Assembly (NCBI GenBank): GCA_035459965.1
Contig: DATHXC010000007.1
Span: 62,001-126,000 of the forward strand
DNA from: DATHXC01 sp035459965
GTDB lineage: Bacteria > Pseudomonadota > Gammaproteobacteria > Burkholderiales > Methylophilaceae
Reading direction: 5' to 3'
Length of the DNA: 64,000 nt
In this document: positions 46,427-55,737 of the stretch, piece after piece
How the letters are laid out: each line of letters begins with the position of its first letter
How positions within the stretch are numbered: position 1 is the stretch's first letter
The notes under the pieces: generated by a model
Seen by the model: the letters and a program-made list of their open reading frames with translations, nothing else
What the model was told of the DNA's origin: nothing
Databases searched by the model: none
Program-made: the position numbers and the translations under genes

Positions 46427-47275
46427 ATGAGCCAACCACTGCCATTAGTGTCGATTATTGTTGCCGTTTTTAATGCTGGTAAAACCTTGCAACAATGTAT
46501 TGATAGCGTTGCTAGTCAAACTTATGCTCATAAACAGCTCATTATTATTGATGGTGGGTCGACCGATAATACTGTGGAGGTGATTAAGAAAAGTTCTGAA
46601 AAAATTAATTTCAGCATATCTGAAAAAGACCGCGGAATTTATGATGCATGGAATAAAGGTTTGACTCAGGCTCAGGGCGAATGGGTCTGTTTTTTAGGTG
46701 CAGATGACTACTTATACAATAGCCAAGTCATAGAGAACATGATTTTCAAGATTCAAGATTTACCTGATGAAATTCAGATTGCTTATGGTCAAGTGGCGTT
46801 GGTAGATGATGCAGGTAAGGAGAAGGAGTTGCTTGGGCAGGATTGGAGTGAAATCAAGCAGCAAATCAAGCAAGTTATGTGCATCCCCCATCCTGCAGTA
46901 TTTCATCGCCGCACTTTATTTGAACAATCCGGCAACTTCAATGGTAAGTTCAGGATAGCAGGTGATTATGAGATGCTGCTTAGAGCATTGAAAAATGGAG
47001 ATGCATACTCAGTCATGGGCTTGATCGTTGTTGCCATGAGAGTGGGTGGTGTTAGTAGTAAACCTGGAAATGCGATCGAATCATTTAAAGAAATGCGTTT
47101 AGCCCAGAAAATACATGGACTGAATGCTATCAATAGCGTTCTTTTCCTCAGGATATTCAAAGAGCATCTGCGAAAAGTTTTATGGTCGATTCTGGGTGAA
47201 AAGTATGCAAAGAAATTGCTCGATTTTATGAGGTATCTCAGAGGGCTAGAACCATATTGGGAAAAGATTAATTAA
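46427..47275 (+). CDS. Family 2 glycosyltransferase
   Basis: 282 residues. VSIIVAVFNAGKTLQQCIDSV, IIDGGSTDNTVEVI and FLGADDYLYN (DXD-like) define a WfgS/WcaA-type GT2. DRGIYDAWNKGL is shared with two other transferases further down, suggesting paralogous origin. Confidence 0.87.
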   Translation: MSQPLPLVSIIVAVFNAGKTLQQCIDSVASQTYAHKQLIIIDGGSTDNTVEVIKKSSEKINFSISEKDRGIYDAWNKGLTQAQGEWVCFLGADDYLYNSQVIENMIFKIQDLPDEIQIAYGQVALVDDAGKEKELLGQDWSEIKQQIKQVMCIPHPAVFHRRTLFEQSGNFNGKFRIAGDYEMLLRALKNGDAYSVMGLIVVAMRVGGVSSKPGNAIESFKEMRLAQKIHGLNAINSVLFLRIFKEHLRKVLWSILGEKYAKKLLDFMRYLRGLEPYWEKIN

Positions 47276-47300
47276 ATGATCTCATTGAATACATACCCGT

Positions 47301-47885
47301 ATGATTAATAAACTTTCAACTATTTTTTGGGTATGCAGGTTTATTGCCATTTTCTTTTATAGCTTTTTATATTTGGCAAGGCTTAAGGCAAGGTATCCGA
47401 GCGTAAATATTGAAGTGCCGAATACCATTCGGTTTGACAATATTGATGCGATTAAACTTTCCAGTAATGTCTCTATTGGCCCTTATTCCGAGATCGTGGT
47501 GCTTAAATCTGACCCACACTCGTCGATTCCCGGGCGTTTAATCATTGATGCCCGAGTGATTATCGGTCAGGGTGCAAATATCCGTGCTGCCGGTGGTGAG
47601 ATTCGTATCGGTGAGGGCGCTATGCTCGCTCAGGATGTCTCATTGATAGCAGCCAATCATATGATGGATGATCAATCCTATTATATTGATCAGAATTGGG
47701 ATGATAAAAAGGTCGGCGTAAACATTGCGAAGAATGTATGGATTGGCACAGGGGTGATTGTCTTGCCTGGTGTCAGCATAGGCGAAAACTCAGTTATCGC
47801 AGCAGGTGCGGTAGTGACCAGGAGTGTGCCTGACAATGAAGTATGGGGTGGAATCCCAGCCGTCTGTATCAGAGTGCTTGGATAG
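47301..47885 (+). CDS. Hexapeptide-repeat acetyltransferase (WcaF/WbbJ-like)
   Basis: 194 residues. A hydrophobic N-terminus (about 5-27) precedes beta-helix repeats such as IDARVIIGQGANIRAAGGEIRIG and IAKNVWIGTGVIVLPGVSIG, with the catalytic-type His in AANHMMDD. A sugar O-acetyltransferase, perhaps membrane-anchored. Confidence 0.83.
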   Translation: MINKLSTIFWVCRFIAIFFYSFLYLARLKARYPSVNIEVPNTIRFDNIDAIKLSSNVSIGPYSEIVVLKSDPHSSIPGRLIIDARVIIGQGANIRAAGGEIRIGEGAMLAQDVSLIAANHMMDDQSYYIDQNWDDKKVGVNIAKNVWIGTGVIVLPGVSIGENSVIAAGAVVTRSVPDNEVWGGIPAVCIRVLG

Positions 47886-47889
47886 TATT

Positions 47890-48630
47890 ATGAGCAATTC
47901 AAATCTAGAGTCTAATTCTGACAGCTATTTAGTCTCAGTTATCACTGTATGTAAGGATGATCAAGAGGGACTCACCAGAACATTAAAAAGTGTTTTTGAG
48001 CAAAAGTTTAGCGACTATGAGCTCATTATTATTGAAGGTGGAAGTCAGGCAAACTATATAGACCTGCTAAATCAACAATCTCATCCATCTGCGAAGTTGA
48101 TTATTGAGCCTGATGAAGGTATTTATCACGCAATGAATAAGGGAGTGGCTCACTCCCAAGGTGAGTGGCTGATTTTTATGAATGCAGGAGACTCTTTTGC
48201 AAGCCCGGAAGCCCTTGCTAATGCAGCTTCAGAGATGAGTGATGATGCGGATGTTGTTTTCTCTGACTGGATTTACCGTGAAACATCCGAACTGGCAAAA
48301 GCTGATATTGTTAAGCTTAATGTTAGGCATCAAGCAGTGATATACCGGAAAAATCTCCACGATATTTATGGTAATTACATTGTAGGCAAGCGAGTGACTA
48401 TTTCCGACTATCTGTTTTTTTTATCGATTGCGCATAAAAAATGGAAGTACTGTAAATACCCTTTGGCAATCTGCGACAAAGCAGGAGCATCATCAAACCC
48501 ACGGCACTTTTATCAGCGCATTGCGGCTGAGTTGATTTTTGGTAAACGAACAGTACTTAACTCTTGTTGTATATTTCTGCTTTATCCCTTCTATCGCATT
48601 ATCAAGCGTAATGTTTTACGCCTTCGTTAG
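47890..48630 (+). CDS. Family 2 glycosyltransferase
   Basis: 246 residues from ATG 47890; the frame is open further upstream but that part overlaps the acetyltransferase. VSVITVCKDDQEGLTRTL, IIEGGSQANY and FMNAGDSFAS (DXD position) mark GT2, and DEGIYHAMNKGVAHSQGEW matches its neighbours. It is shorter than typical, with the catalytic region intact. Confidence 0.83.
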   Translation: MSNSNLESNSDSYLVSVITVCKDDQEGLTRTLKSVFEQKFSDYELIIIEGGSQANYIDLLNQQSHPSAKLIIEPDEGIYHAMNKGVAHSQGEWLIFMNAGDSFASPEALANAASEMSDDADVVFSDWIYRETSELAKADIVKLNVRHQAVIYRKNLHDIYGNYIVGKRVTISDYLFFLSIAHKKWKYCKYPLAICDKAGASSNPRHFYQRIAAELIFGKRTVLNSCCIFLLYPFYRIIKRNVLRLR

Positions 48631-48633
48631 ACC

Positions 48634-49353
48634 ATGATTTCAGTATGTCTTGCATGCTTTGAAGGAAGCCAGTTTATTGAGCAGCAGTTGAATAGCATTT
48701 TAAGCCAGTTATCTGAAAATGATGAGGTGGTGATCTCCGATGATGGGTCAACAGATGACACGGTTGCAATAGTAAACAATATCAATGACAACAGGATTAT
48801 CTGGGCTGGGATCGGGGGAAAGCATGGTGTGGTAAAGAATTTTGAGCGCGCATTGCAATACGCTAAAGGGGATTTCATTTTTCTGGCTGATCAGGACGAT
48901 CTATGGTTGCCAGGAAAGGTGAATGCATGTCTCGATTTACTAAAGTCTAATATGCTTGTAGTCACCGACTGCAACGTGGTTGATGGAAATTTAAGGGAAA
49001 TCAAACCTTCTTTTTTTAAGGTAAGGAGATCCGGCCCAGGTTTTGTACATAATGTTTTGGTTAATAGTTATTTAGGTTGTTGCATGGCATTTAGAAGAGA
49101 GCTTTTGGATGTTGCATTACCTATCCCGGAAAAGACCCCCATGCATGACATGTGGCTAGGTTTGATTGCAGAAAAGCTAGGAAAAGTGGTTTTTCTTGAC
49201 CAGCCATACTTGCTATACAGGCGCCATCAGCATAATGCAACGGCCATGACAGGCGAGAGTAAATTGAGTGTAATCGGAAAAATAAAATACAGACTTGTGC
49301 TTATAGGCTTGCTGGCAAATCGGCTATTTCTTTGTTCAGGAAATAAAAGGTAA
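48634..49353 (+). CDS. Family 2 glycosyltransferase
   Basis: 239 residues. SVCLACFEGSQFIEQQLNSI, VISDDGSTDDTV and ADQDDLWLPGK identify a GT2 of the type found in capsule and O-antigen loci (rhamnosyl-/galactosyltransferase-like). MTGESKLSVI near the C-terminus precedes a short hydrophobic end. Confidence 0.86.
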   Translation: MISVCLACFEGSQFIEQQLNSILSQLSENDEVVISDDGSTDDTVAIVNNINDNRIIWAGIGGKHGVVKNFERALQYAKGDFIFLADQDDLWLPGKVNACLDLLKSNMLVVTDCNVVDGNLREIKPSFFKVRRSGPGFVHNVLVNSYLGCCMAFRRELLDVALPIPEKTPMHDMWLGLIAEKLGKVVFLDQPYLLYRRHQHNATAMTGESKLSVIGKIKYRLVLIGLLANRLFLCSGNKR

Positions 49354-49360
49354 TTAGGCT

Positions 49361-50119
49361 TTGAAAATATCCATTATCACCGTGTGCTTTAATTCTGCGG
49401 CCACCATCAGCCAGACTATTGCTTCAGTAGCAAGTCAAAGCCATCCTGATATTGAACATATTGTGATTGATGGACAGTCCACTGATAGCACAATGCAGAT
49501 TGTTCTATGTTCACCCAGTATTGCAAAATATGTTTCCGAGCCTGATGCAGGAATTTATGATGCGATGAATAAAGGTATTCAGTTATGTACAGGAGATGTC
49601 ATTGGTATTTTGAATGCTGATGACTTTTATGCAGACAATCAGGTACTGAAAAAAATTGCTGATACATTTAAAGATGCTGAAATTGATGCATGCTATGGCG
49701 ATTTACTATATGTAGATCAATTCGATACTGCAAAAACTGTGCGCTACTGGCGTTCTGTGCCGTACCTGCCTGGCAAGTTTAAAATGGGATGGATGCCAGC
49801 GCATCCAACATTTTTTGTCCGAAGAGCGCTTTATGAGCGATATGACAGGTTTGATTTGTCATACAGACTTGCTGCTGATTTTGAATTGCTATTTAGATTC
49901 ATCGAAAAGCATAGAGTCAGAACTAAATATCTCCCTGAGATATTAGTGAAAATGCGCATGGGTGGTGCTACTAATAAATCGATTTGCAATGTTATTAAGC
50001 AGAATAAAGAAATACTACGCGCGCTCAAAGATTACTATGGAACGGCTTCGGTATTCCGATTCGCTGTCACCAAGCTTTTTAACAAGCTTGGCCAATACAT
50101 ATCGCGGCCTGCAAAATAA
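49361..50119 (+). CDS. Family 2 glycosyltransferase, TTG start
   Basis: 252 residues. KISIITVCFNSAATISQTIA, VIDGQSTDSTMQIV and ILNADDFYADN define a WcaA/WfgS-like GT2. The TTG at 49361 is the only start that keeps the first beta strand; AAAAGG lies 10 bp upstream. PDAGIYDAMNKGI is shared with the transferases at 46427 and 47890. Confidence 0.86.
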   Translation: MKISIITVCFNSAATISQTIASVASQSHPDIEHIVIDGQSTDSTMQIVLCSPSIAKYVSEPDAGIYDAMNKGIQLCTGDVIGILNADDFYADNQVLKKIADTFKDAEIDACYGDLLYVDQFDTAKTVRYWRSVPYLPGKFKMGWMPAHPTFFVRRALYERYDRFDLSYRLAADFELLFRFIEKHRVRTKYLPEILVKMRMGGATNKSICNVIKQNKEILRALKDYYGTASVFRFAVTKLFNKLGQYISRPAK

Positions 50120-50127
50120 ATCAGTGA

Positions 50128-51120
50128 ATGCTTATTTTGCCTCAGACAAATAATCAAGAAAAATCAGTCCTAGTCACTGGAGCGAGCGGTTTTATAGGTA
50201 GTGCATTGTGCAAAGAGTTGATACAGCGAGATTTCAAGGTCTCTGCTGTAATTAGAAGGCCATTTGATATAACTGGCATCAGCCATTTATATCAAATAGA
50301 TGATTTATCCCCTGACATAGATTGGCACAGTATTCTAATTGGAAAGGGTGTGATTGTGCATCTGGCCGCAAGAGCACATGTGTTAACTGAGACAAACAAT
50401 GACGCTGAGGATTTGTATATTCAAACCAATACACTATCAACACTCAATCTGGCAAACCAGGCCGCCAAGGTAGGGGTGAAGAGGTTTATTTTTATCAGCA
50501 GTATTGGCGTACATGGAAGCAAGACTCAAGATGGTGAGGTTTTTAATGAGCAGTCAGATATAAACCCACATAATGCATATACCAGATCGAAATGGTCAGC
50601 AGAGCAAGCGCTTAATGAAATCGCGTTGAACACCTCAATGGAAGTTGTGATACTAAGACCTACACTGGTCTATGGCCCGGAGCCAAAAGGTAACTTTCTC
50701 ACGTTATTGAAGCTGGTACATTCAGGATTGCCGTTGCCATTTGGAGGAATAGACAATCTTAGAAGCTTCATTTATTTGGGCAACCTTGTTGATGTCATCA
50801 TTAAGTGCGTAAAAAATCCAAATGCGGCTGGTAAAACTTATGTATTGAGTGATGGAGAAGATATATCAACAGGAAATTTGATGAAAGTCATGGCTAAAGC
50901 AATTAACAGTAACTCATATATTTTTGCTTTCCCTAGAACTTGGCTTCGTCTAGGTTTTAAAATGCTTGGTAAAAGCCAGACCTTTGATAAATTTTCGTCT
51001 TCTCTAGTCGTTGACAGTTCAAAAGTACGTGAGGATCTTAATTGGTTGCCACCTTACACTCTTCAGGATGGTATAAAGCATGTAGCTGAGTGGTTTGTAA
51101 AGTCAAAGAAAAGTTTCTGA
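50128..51120 (+). CDS. SDR sugar-nucleotide 4-reductase/epimerase, WbpV/WreQ-like
   Basis: 330 residues. VTGASGFIGSALCKEL, ISSIGVHGSKTQ and the YxxxK pair in NAYTRSKWSAEQAL mark an extended SDR. The trio SDR / WecA-like transferase / WbpM-like dehydratase matches wbpV-wbpL-wbpM in Pseudomonas and wreQ-wreU in Rhizobium. There the SDR reduces UDP-4-keto-6-deoxy-GlcNAc to UDP-QuiNAc or its epimer. That reaction is inferred from context. TGA overlaps the next ATG. Confidence 0.8.
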   Translation: MLILPQTNNQEKSVLVTGASGFIGSALCKELIQRDFKVSAVIRRPFDITGISHLYQIDDLSPDIDWHSILIGKGVIVHLAARAHVLTETNNDAEDLYIQTNTLSTLNLANQAAKVGVKRFIFISSIGVHGSKTQDGEVFNEQSDINPHNAYTRSKWSAEQALNEIALNTSMEVVILRPTLVYGPEPKGNFLTLLKLVHSGLPLPFGGIDNLRSFIYLGNLVDVIIKCVKNPNAAGKTYVLSDGEDISTGNLMKVMAKAINSNSYIFAFPRTWLRLGFKMLGKSQTFDKFSSSLVVDSSKVREDLNWLPPYTLQDGIKHVAEWFVKSKKSF

Positions 51121-52082
51121 TGTATCAATTCTCGTTATTCGAACAGGCAATTCTTATGGCCTTTTTAAGCACAATTATTGTGCTATTGGCGCTATTAAAG
51201 ACCCCACTTTCAGGCCTTGTACTTGATAAACCCAATCATCGTTCGCTTCACAATAAGCAGATACCAAGAACTGGCGGGGTGGCAATCCTTAGCGGAATCT
51301 TCATAAGCTGGTCATTTGTTGGGCAATTTAATACGTGGATTTTTTTACTGCTTTCCCTTCTGGCGATATCTTTTATAGACGATATTTTTGATATTTCAGC
51401 AGTAGTCAGGCTATTTACACAAGTCATAGTGGCTGGTGTGTTTGTTCTTCATTTTAGGGAAGTTGGGGGATTGGCTTTGACTCTTATCTTCCTGTTAGTA
51501 TGGATGACTAATTTATACAACTTTATGGATGGCGCAGATGGTCTGGCAGGAGGAATGACGCTATTTGGCTTTAGCGCATACACAGTTGCTGCCTATGTTG
51601 CACACGACCCTCAAATTGCTTTGATAAGTGGGTGTGTGGCAAGTGCGAGTTTTGCTTTTCTGATTTTTAATTTTCATCCTGCCAAGATTTTTATGGGTGA
51701 TTCTGGCTCTATCCCTCTAGGCTTTTTAGCTGGAGCAATAGGTATTTATGGCTGGGAACATGCAATATGGCCTTGGTGGTTTCCCGTGTTAGTGTTTTCA
51801 CCTTTTATTGTGGATGCAACTGTTACCCTTATAAAGCGCTTGTTTAAAGGAGAAAAAATCTGGCAGGCGCACCGTAGCCATTATTATCAAAAGCTTGTAC
51901 AAGCGGGTTTAGGGCATCGCAAGACTGCAGTTTACGAGTATGTGTTAATGGTGGCCTGTGCTTTAACAGCACTTTGCTTACAGTCGCAGCCTACTCAGAC
52001 AGTATGGTTGGTCTTAATAAGCTGGATAGTGATATATTTCTTGCTGATACACCAGATCAATAAGCGCTGGTCAAAAGTGTAA
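51120..52082 (+). CDS. Undecaprenyl-phosphate glycosyl-1-phosphate transferase, WecA/WbpL family
   Basis: 320 residues with about ten TM helices. The conserved cytoplasmic loops are all visible: DKPNHRSLHNKQIPRTGG, FIDDIFD, NLYNFMDGADGLAGG, IFMGDSGSIPLGF and the His-rich HRSHYYQKL. It adds the first sugar phosphate to the lipid carrier. It starts at ATG 51120 inside the upstream stop (TGATG). Together with its neighbours it probably loads QuiNAc-P or FucNAc-P. Confidence 0.9.
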   Translation: MYQFSLFEQAILMAFLSTIIVLLALLKTPLSGLVLDKPNHRSLHNKQIPRTGGVAILSGIFISWSFVGQFNTWIFLLLSLLAISFIDDIFDISAVVRLFTQVIVAGVFVLHFREVGGLALTLIFLLVWMTNLYNFMDGADGLAGGMTLFGFSAYTVAAYVAHDPQIALISGCVASASFAFLIFNFHPAKIFMGDSGSIPLGFLAGAIGIYGWEHAIWPWWFPVLVFSPFIVDATVTLIKRLFKGEKIWQAHRSHYYQKLVQAGLGHRKTAVYEYVLMVACALTALCLQSQPTQTVWLVLISWIVIYFLLIHQINKRWSKV

Positions 52083-52122
52083 TGTTAATTAATCCTAAAA
52101 TCCTGGCCAAAAGGAAGTACCT

Positions 52123-54048
52123 TTGAGTAAAGCATCAACGTTCTTTAACTTGAATAGACGTCTCAGATTTTCTTTTGGATGGCGCACATTCTCTGCTTTT
52201 TTTTATGATGTTATTGCTGCAATAGCAGCGATATATATTGCATTTTCATTACGATTCAATTTCGATATACCCGCAGATTTTTCTGCAACGATGCTAAAAA
52301 CAATCGCTTGGGCAGTCCCTGTCCAGCTATCAATTTTTATTCTTAATGGTTTGTATAAAGGTATTTGGAGATTTGCGAGCATTCCGGATCTTAAGAGGAT
52401 AGTAGTAGCTATTGCTCTTGCTTCAGCGGCAATTTTGGCTATTTTATACATGGTAAAGCCAACGGGTGTGGTACCTAGGTCTGTGCTGGTGTTGGATCCC
52501 ATCCTCCTGTTATTGCTAGCTGGTGGTGGACGTTTGGCATACCGTGCATGGAAAGATCACAAATTATATGCAGCCACCGAGATGCGAGGTAAACCAGTGT
52601 TGCTTTTGGGTGCTGGCGAGCCAGCAATCGCATTGCTCAAAGACTTGGCGCGTAGTAAAGAGTGGAAAGTTGTAGGTATGCTTGACGATGACAGCACCAT
52701 GCATGGTCGGCAAATGCTAGGGACTAAGGTGCTTGGCGGATTTTTGCAGTTATCCGCAATAGCAGAAGCACTCGCTGTTAGTCATGCCATAGTGGCGTTA
52801 CCTTCTTCTGCTTACCATGCCAGACGTGAGGCAGTAAAGCTGGCAAATAAGTGTGGGCTTACCGTGCTTACCGTGCCATCTTTCGATGATCTTATGAGCG
52901 GAAAAGTAAGCGTTTCCAAGATACGGCGGGTTGAAGTAGAAGATTTATTGGGGCGAGAAACGGTAGAGTTGGATAATGCCGGTTTACATGAGTTGATTGA
53001 AAGTCGGGTCGTGATGGTAACGGGTGCAGGTGGCTCAATAGGTTCAGAGCTGTCTAGACAGATTGCTAAATTTCAACCTGGCTTGCTGATTTGCTTTGAT
53101 GTTTCAGAACTTGCCTTATATCAACTGGAGCAAGAGTTTTCTAATAAATTTCCACATGTTAATGCTGTGTATCATGTGGGCGATGTGAAAAATGAAAAAC
53201 GACTGAGAATCTTATTAGAGCGCTATCGCCCGGTAGCTGTTTTCCACGCAGCCGCATACAAGCATGTACCCTTGATGGAGGTAGACAACGTAGTAGAAGC
53301 TTTAAACAATAACGTAGTCGGTACTTATACCTTGGCTAAGGTCTGCAAAGAAACAGACGTGGAGAAGTTTGTCATGGTATCCACTGATAAAGCCGTTAAT
53401 CCAACCAACGTGATGGGCGCAAGCAAGCGCTTAGCAGAAATGGTTTGCCAGGGCATGCAGGATAAATCTGGTACTCGTTTTGTGATTGTACGTTTTGGTA
53501 ATGTGCTGGGTAGTAGCGGTAGTGTGATCCCTAAATTCCGTGAACAGATCGCCAAAGGCGGCCCGATTACTGTGACACACCCCGAAATTACGCGTTATTT
53601 CATGTCTATCCCGGAAGCTGCTCAGCTGGTGATGCAAGCTGGTTTGATGGGTACGGGGGCAGAGATTTTTGTGCTGGATATGGGTGAGTCGGTGCGAATA
53701 GTGGATCTGGCGAAAGACATGATCAAGCTCTCAGGTTTGCAAGAGGATGAAATCGAAATTCAATTTACCGGTCTGCGACCTGGTGAAAAGTTGTATGAAG
53801 AGTTACTTGCCGATGATGAGCATACACTACCAACTCCCCACGAAAAGCTGCGCATTGCTGTTGCCAGAACTACTGATAAGGTATGGGTAAAGGCTTTACT
53901 AAAGTGGATTGAAGCCTCTAGTGTGGCTGATGAAGATATCATCAAGCAGGAGCTGGGCATGTGGGTTGAGGAGTATGTGGGTGATATCAATGCAGCCAAA
54001 CCGGAAAAGCAGCCTGCACTCGCCCCTCGGTCTTCTACCATCCACTAA
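52123..54048 (+). CDS. UDP-GlcNAc 4,6-dehydratase, membrane-bound WbpM/CapD type, TTG start
   Basis: 641 residues. Four N-terminal TM helices, a CoA-binding-like domain (VLLLGAGEPAIALLKDL), then the catalytic SDR with VTGAGGSIGSELSRQI and VSTDKAVNPTNVMGASKR. Here Met replaces the usual Tyr before the Lys, as known for WbpM. It produces UDP-4-keto-6-deoxy-GlcNAc for the SDR two genes upstream. The TTG at 52123 follows AAAGGAAG at good spacing and no ATG is near. It is the last gene of the polysaccharide operon. Confidence 0.9.
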   Translation: MSKASTFFNLNRRLRFSFGWRTFSAFFYDVIAAIAAIYIAFSLRFNFDIPADFSATMLKTIAWAVPVQLSIFILNGLYKGIWRFASIPDLKRIVVAIALASAAILAILYMVKPTGVVPRSVLVLDPILLLLLAGGGRLAYRAWKDHKLYAATEMRGKPVLLLGAGEPAIALLKDLARSKEWKVVGMLDDDSTMHGRQMLGTKVLGGFLQLSAIAEALAVSHAIVALPSSAYHARREAVKLANKCGLTVLTVPSFDDLMSGKVSVSKIRRVEVEDLLGRETVELDNAGLHELIESRVVMVTGAGGSIGSELSRQIAKFQPGLLICFDVSELALYQLEQEFSNKFPHVNAVYHVGDVKNEKRLRILLERYRPVAVFHAAAYKHVPLMEVDNVVEALNNNVVGTYTLAKVCKETDVEKFVMVSTDKAVNPTNVMGASKRLAEMVCQGMQDKSGTRFVIVRFGNVLGSSGSVIPKFREQIAKGGPITVTHPEITRYFMSIPEAAQLVMQAGLMGTGAEIFVLDMGESVRIVDLAKDMIKLSGLQEDEIEIQFTGLRPGEKLYEELLADDEHTLPTPHEKLRIAVARTTDKVWVKALLKWIEASSVADEDIIKQELGMWVEEYVGDINAAKPEKQPALAPRSSTIH

Positions 54049-54089
54049 CTTCTGCTCGCTAAATTTTTTACTATTTCTTGAATCCAGCT

Positions 54090-54629
54090 ATGCAAATGAC
54101 ACCTCAACAAATATTTGATCAATCCGAGCTTGTCCATAGCGCAGAGACGGTTGATTTGGCTGTAGAACAATTGGCTCATGACATTGCCCTGGGTTTATCC
54201 GATAGCACGCCTTTGGTGTTGTGTGTAATGGGAGGAGGCGTGGTTTTCTCTGGGCAATTACTACCCAAGCTGAATTTCCCTTTGGAGTTTGATTATGTGC
54301 AAGCTAGTCGCTATCACAATCAGACATCAGGCCAGAAATTAGTATGGAAGGTTGAGCCCAAGGAAAATGTCCGTGGTCGTACCGTGTTGCTACTGGATGA
54401 TATCCTAGATGAGGGTTATACCTTGGATGCAATCAAGCAAAAATGCTTGGAGCAGGGTGCCGCCAGGGTTGTAATTGCTGTGCTAGTTGAGAAGCAGCTG
54501 GATCATGCCAAGCCTATCAGTGCCGATTTTGTTGGTTTGACAGTGCCAAATCGCTATGTGTTTGGCTGTGGTATGGATGCTTATGGCTGGTGGCGCAATT
54601 TGCCGGCGATTTACGCGCTTAAATCTTAA
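54090..54629 (+). CDS. hpt: Hypoxanthine-guanine phosphoribosyltransferase
   Basis: 179 residues from ATG 54090. The PRPP-binding motif VLLLDDILDEGYTLD is clear, and VMGGGVVFSGQLLPKL and FVGLTVPNRYVFGCGMD match the HGPRTase-like family common in betaproteobacteria. It salvages hypoxanthine and guanine. It marks the return to core genome after the polysaccharide locus and is convergent with yaeQ, overlapping it by 4 bp. Confidence 0.9.
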   Translation: MQMTPQQIFDQSELVHSAETVDLAVEQLAHDIALGLSDSTPLVLCVMGGGVVFSGQLLPKLNFPLEFDYVQASRYHNQTSGQKLVWKVEPKENVRGRTVLLLDDILDEGYTLDAIKQKCLEQGAARVVIAVLVEKQLDHAKPISADFVGLTVPNRYVFGCGMDAYGWWRNLPAIYALKS

Positions 54630-55168
54630 TCCGCGGTTTTATGTAAAAAAACGGGCGTAAGCTCTATCGCAGTATTTTCTGTAGAAATAAAGATTTGTGC
54701 GTCCTGAATGTTGCAACTCACTTGCATGCTACGCTCTGCCATCGGTATCAATGATTGAGTCTCGGGCAGCTTAATCACTGTTAAATTACTTTGCTTCTGC
54801 AACTGTTTGCTGTTTTGCGCCCACCACATATCAGCAGTGCGTCCACCATAGATAAATAGTACAACCTGTTTCGCCCGCCCGCAGGCTTTACGTATCTCAC
54901 GCTCATCAGGCAAGCCGACATCAATCCATAAATCAATTGAGCCGGTGAGGTCTTTTAACCAGAGATCGGGTTCTTCTTCATCGCTGAGCCCCTTGCCAAA
55001 GGCAAGTGCCTCATCCGCATAGATTGCAAATGCAACCAAGCGCACCATCATACGTTCTTCGGTTTCTGAGGGATGTCTGGCGATAGTCAGGCTATGCTGC
55101 TGATAGTAATTGCGATCCATATCTGCAATTTGCAAATCAACTTTATGAATAGTGGATTTAAGTGCCAT
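54626..55168 (-). CDS. yaeQ: YaeQ family protein
   Basis: 180 residues matching the YaeQ family from MALKSTIHKVDLQIADMDR through HPSETEERMMVRLVAFAIYA and DLWLKDLTGSIDLWIDVGLPDE. The fold is related to PD-(D/E)XK nucleases; a cellular role is not established. It starts 2 bp after the S4 gene stop, so the two form one minus-strand unit. Confidence 0.92.
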   Translation of the reverse strand: MALKSTIHKVDLQIADMDRNYYQQHSLTIARHPSETEERMMVRLVAFAIYADEALAFGKGLSDEEEPDLWLKDLTGSIDLWIDVGLPDEREIRKACGRAKQVVLFIYGGRTADMWWAQNSKQLQKQSNLTVIKLPETQSLIPMAERSMQVSCNIQDAQIFISTENTAIELTPVFLHKTAD

Positions 55169-55170
55169 GA

Positions 55171-55425
55171 TTAAGACTCTTGCGAGCTGGATTTTAAATC
55201 AAGTGTAGTGCTGGCAATAACCAGAATCCTGGTCCCAGTGCACTCAACCATTTGACCGACACGTATTTTGGCTGTTTTCCGGCTTTCTGGCTTACTGTCG
55301 ACACGGACCAACCCCTCTGCCACCATCGTTTTTCCACGACCACCACTATCTGCAAGGCCTACCAGTTTGAGCAGATTGCACAATTCAACATATTCTGTGT
55401 CAAGGTGGAATTCAATGGTTTGCAT
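55171..55425 (-). CDS. ybcJ: RNA-binding S4-domain protein, YbcJ-like
   Basis: 84 residues: FHLDTEYVELCNLLKLVGLADSG leads into GRGKTMVAEGLVRVDSKPESR, the S4 RNA-binding turn as in YbcJ, ending with a short Ser-rich tail. Probably an RNA-binding protein linked to ribosome function; the precise target is unknown. First gene of the pair with yaeQ. Confidence 0.88.
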   Translation of the reverse strand: MQTIEFHLDTEYVELCNLLKLVGLADSGGRGKTMVAEGLVRVDSKPESRKTAKIRVGQMVECTGTRILVIASTTLDLKSSSQES

Positions 55426-55737
55426 AGAGTTGGCAGCGATGTATGAGATAGAATAGGGGTTAATTAAGTTAGTGATCTGTTAATAGTTACGGTTAACCAA
55501 ATAACAATTAATTAAACAATGTAGCCAAGTAAATAAAAAACCGCATGGGCTTTTACAAGCGATCACGCGGTTTATATTTTATTACTAATGTTTGGTGCCA
55601 GAAGAAGCTTTAAGGACTCTAAGTGCCCTCTGGAAACCGCATCAATACTGTTTTCTGTGATGGTGGGTTTATAAAAGTACCACAGCATCCCGCGAGAAAT
55701 GCGGAGTGGACTATACCATACAGAAGGGATTTATACC
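55426..55737. other. 312-bp region with an orphan hairpin and a tRNA-end-like sequence
   Basis: No gene is credible. A hairpin AAACCGC (55538-55544) / GCGGTTT (55567-55573) with an inner GCTT/AAGC is followed on the minus strand by T6, so it could terminate leftward transcripts, although no minus-strand gene lies to its right within 2 kb. At 55593-55607 TGGTGCCAGAAGAAG resembles the 3' end of tRNA-Leu at 58127. TTTAAGGACTCTAA (55609-55622) recurs inverted at 57698. Confidence 0.45.
55593..55622 (+). repeat. tRNA-Leu 3'-end-like remnant and 14-bp inverted repeat, left copy
   Basis: TGGTGCC-AGAAGAAG aligns with the tRNA-Leu end TGGTGCCCAGAAGAGG (plus-strand view, 58127-58142) with one gap and one mismatch, and GGACTC follows in both, after an extra 6 bases here. 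The adjoining TTTAAGGACTCTAA (55609-55622) has a perfect inverted partner at 57698-57711. Between these copies lie the small membrane protein and the histidine kinase. It could be a decayed attachment site or coincidence. Confidence 0.35.
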
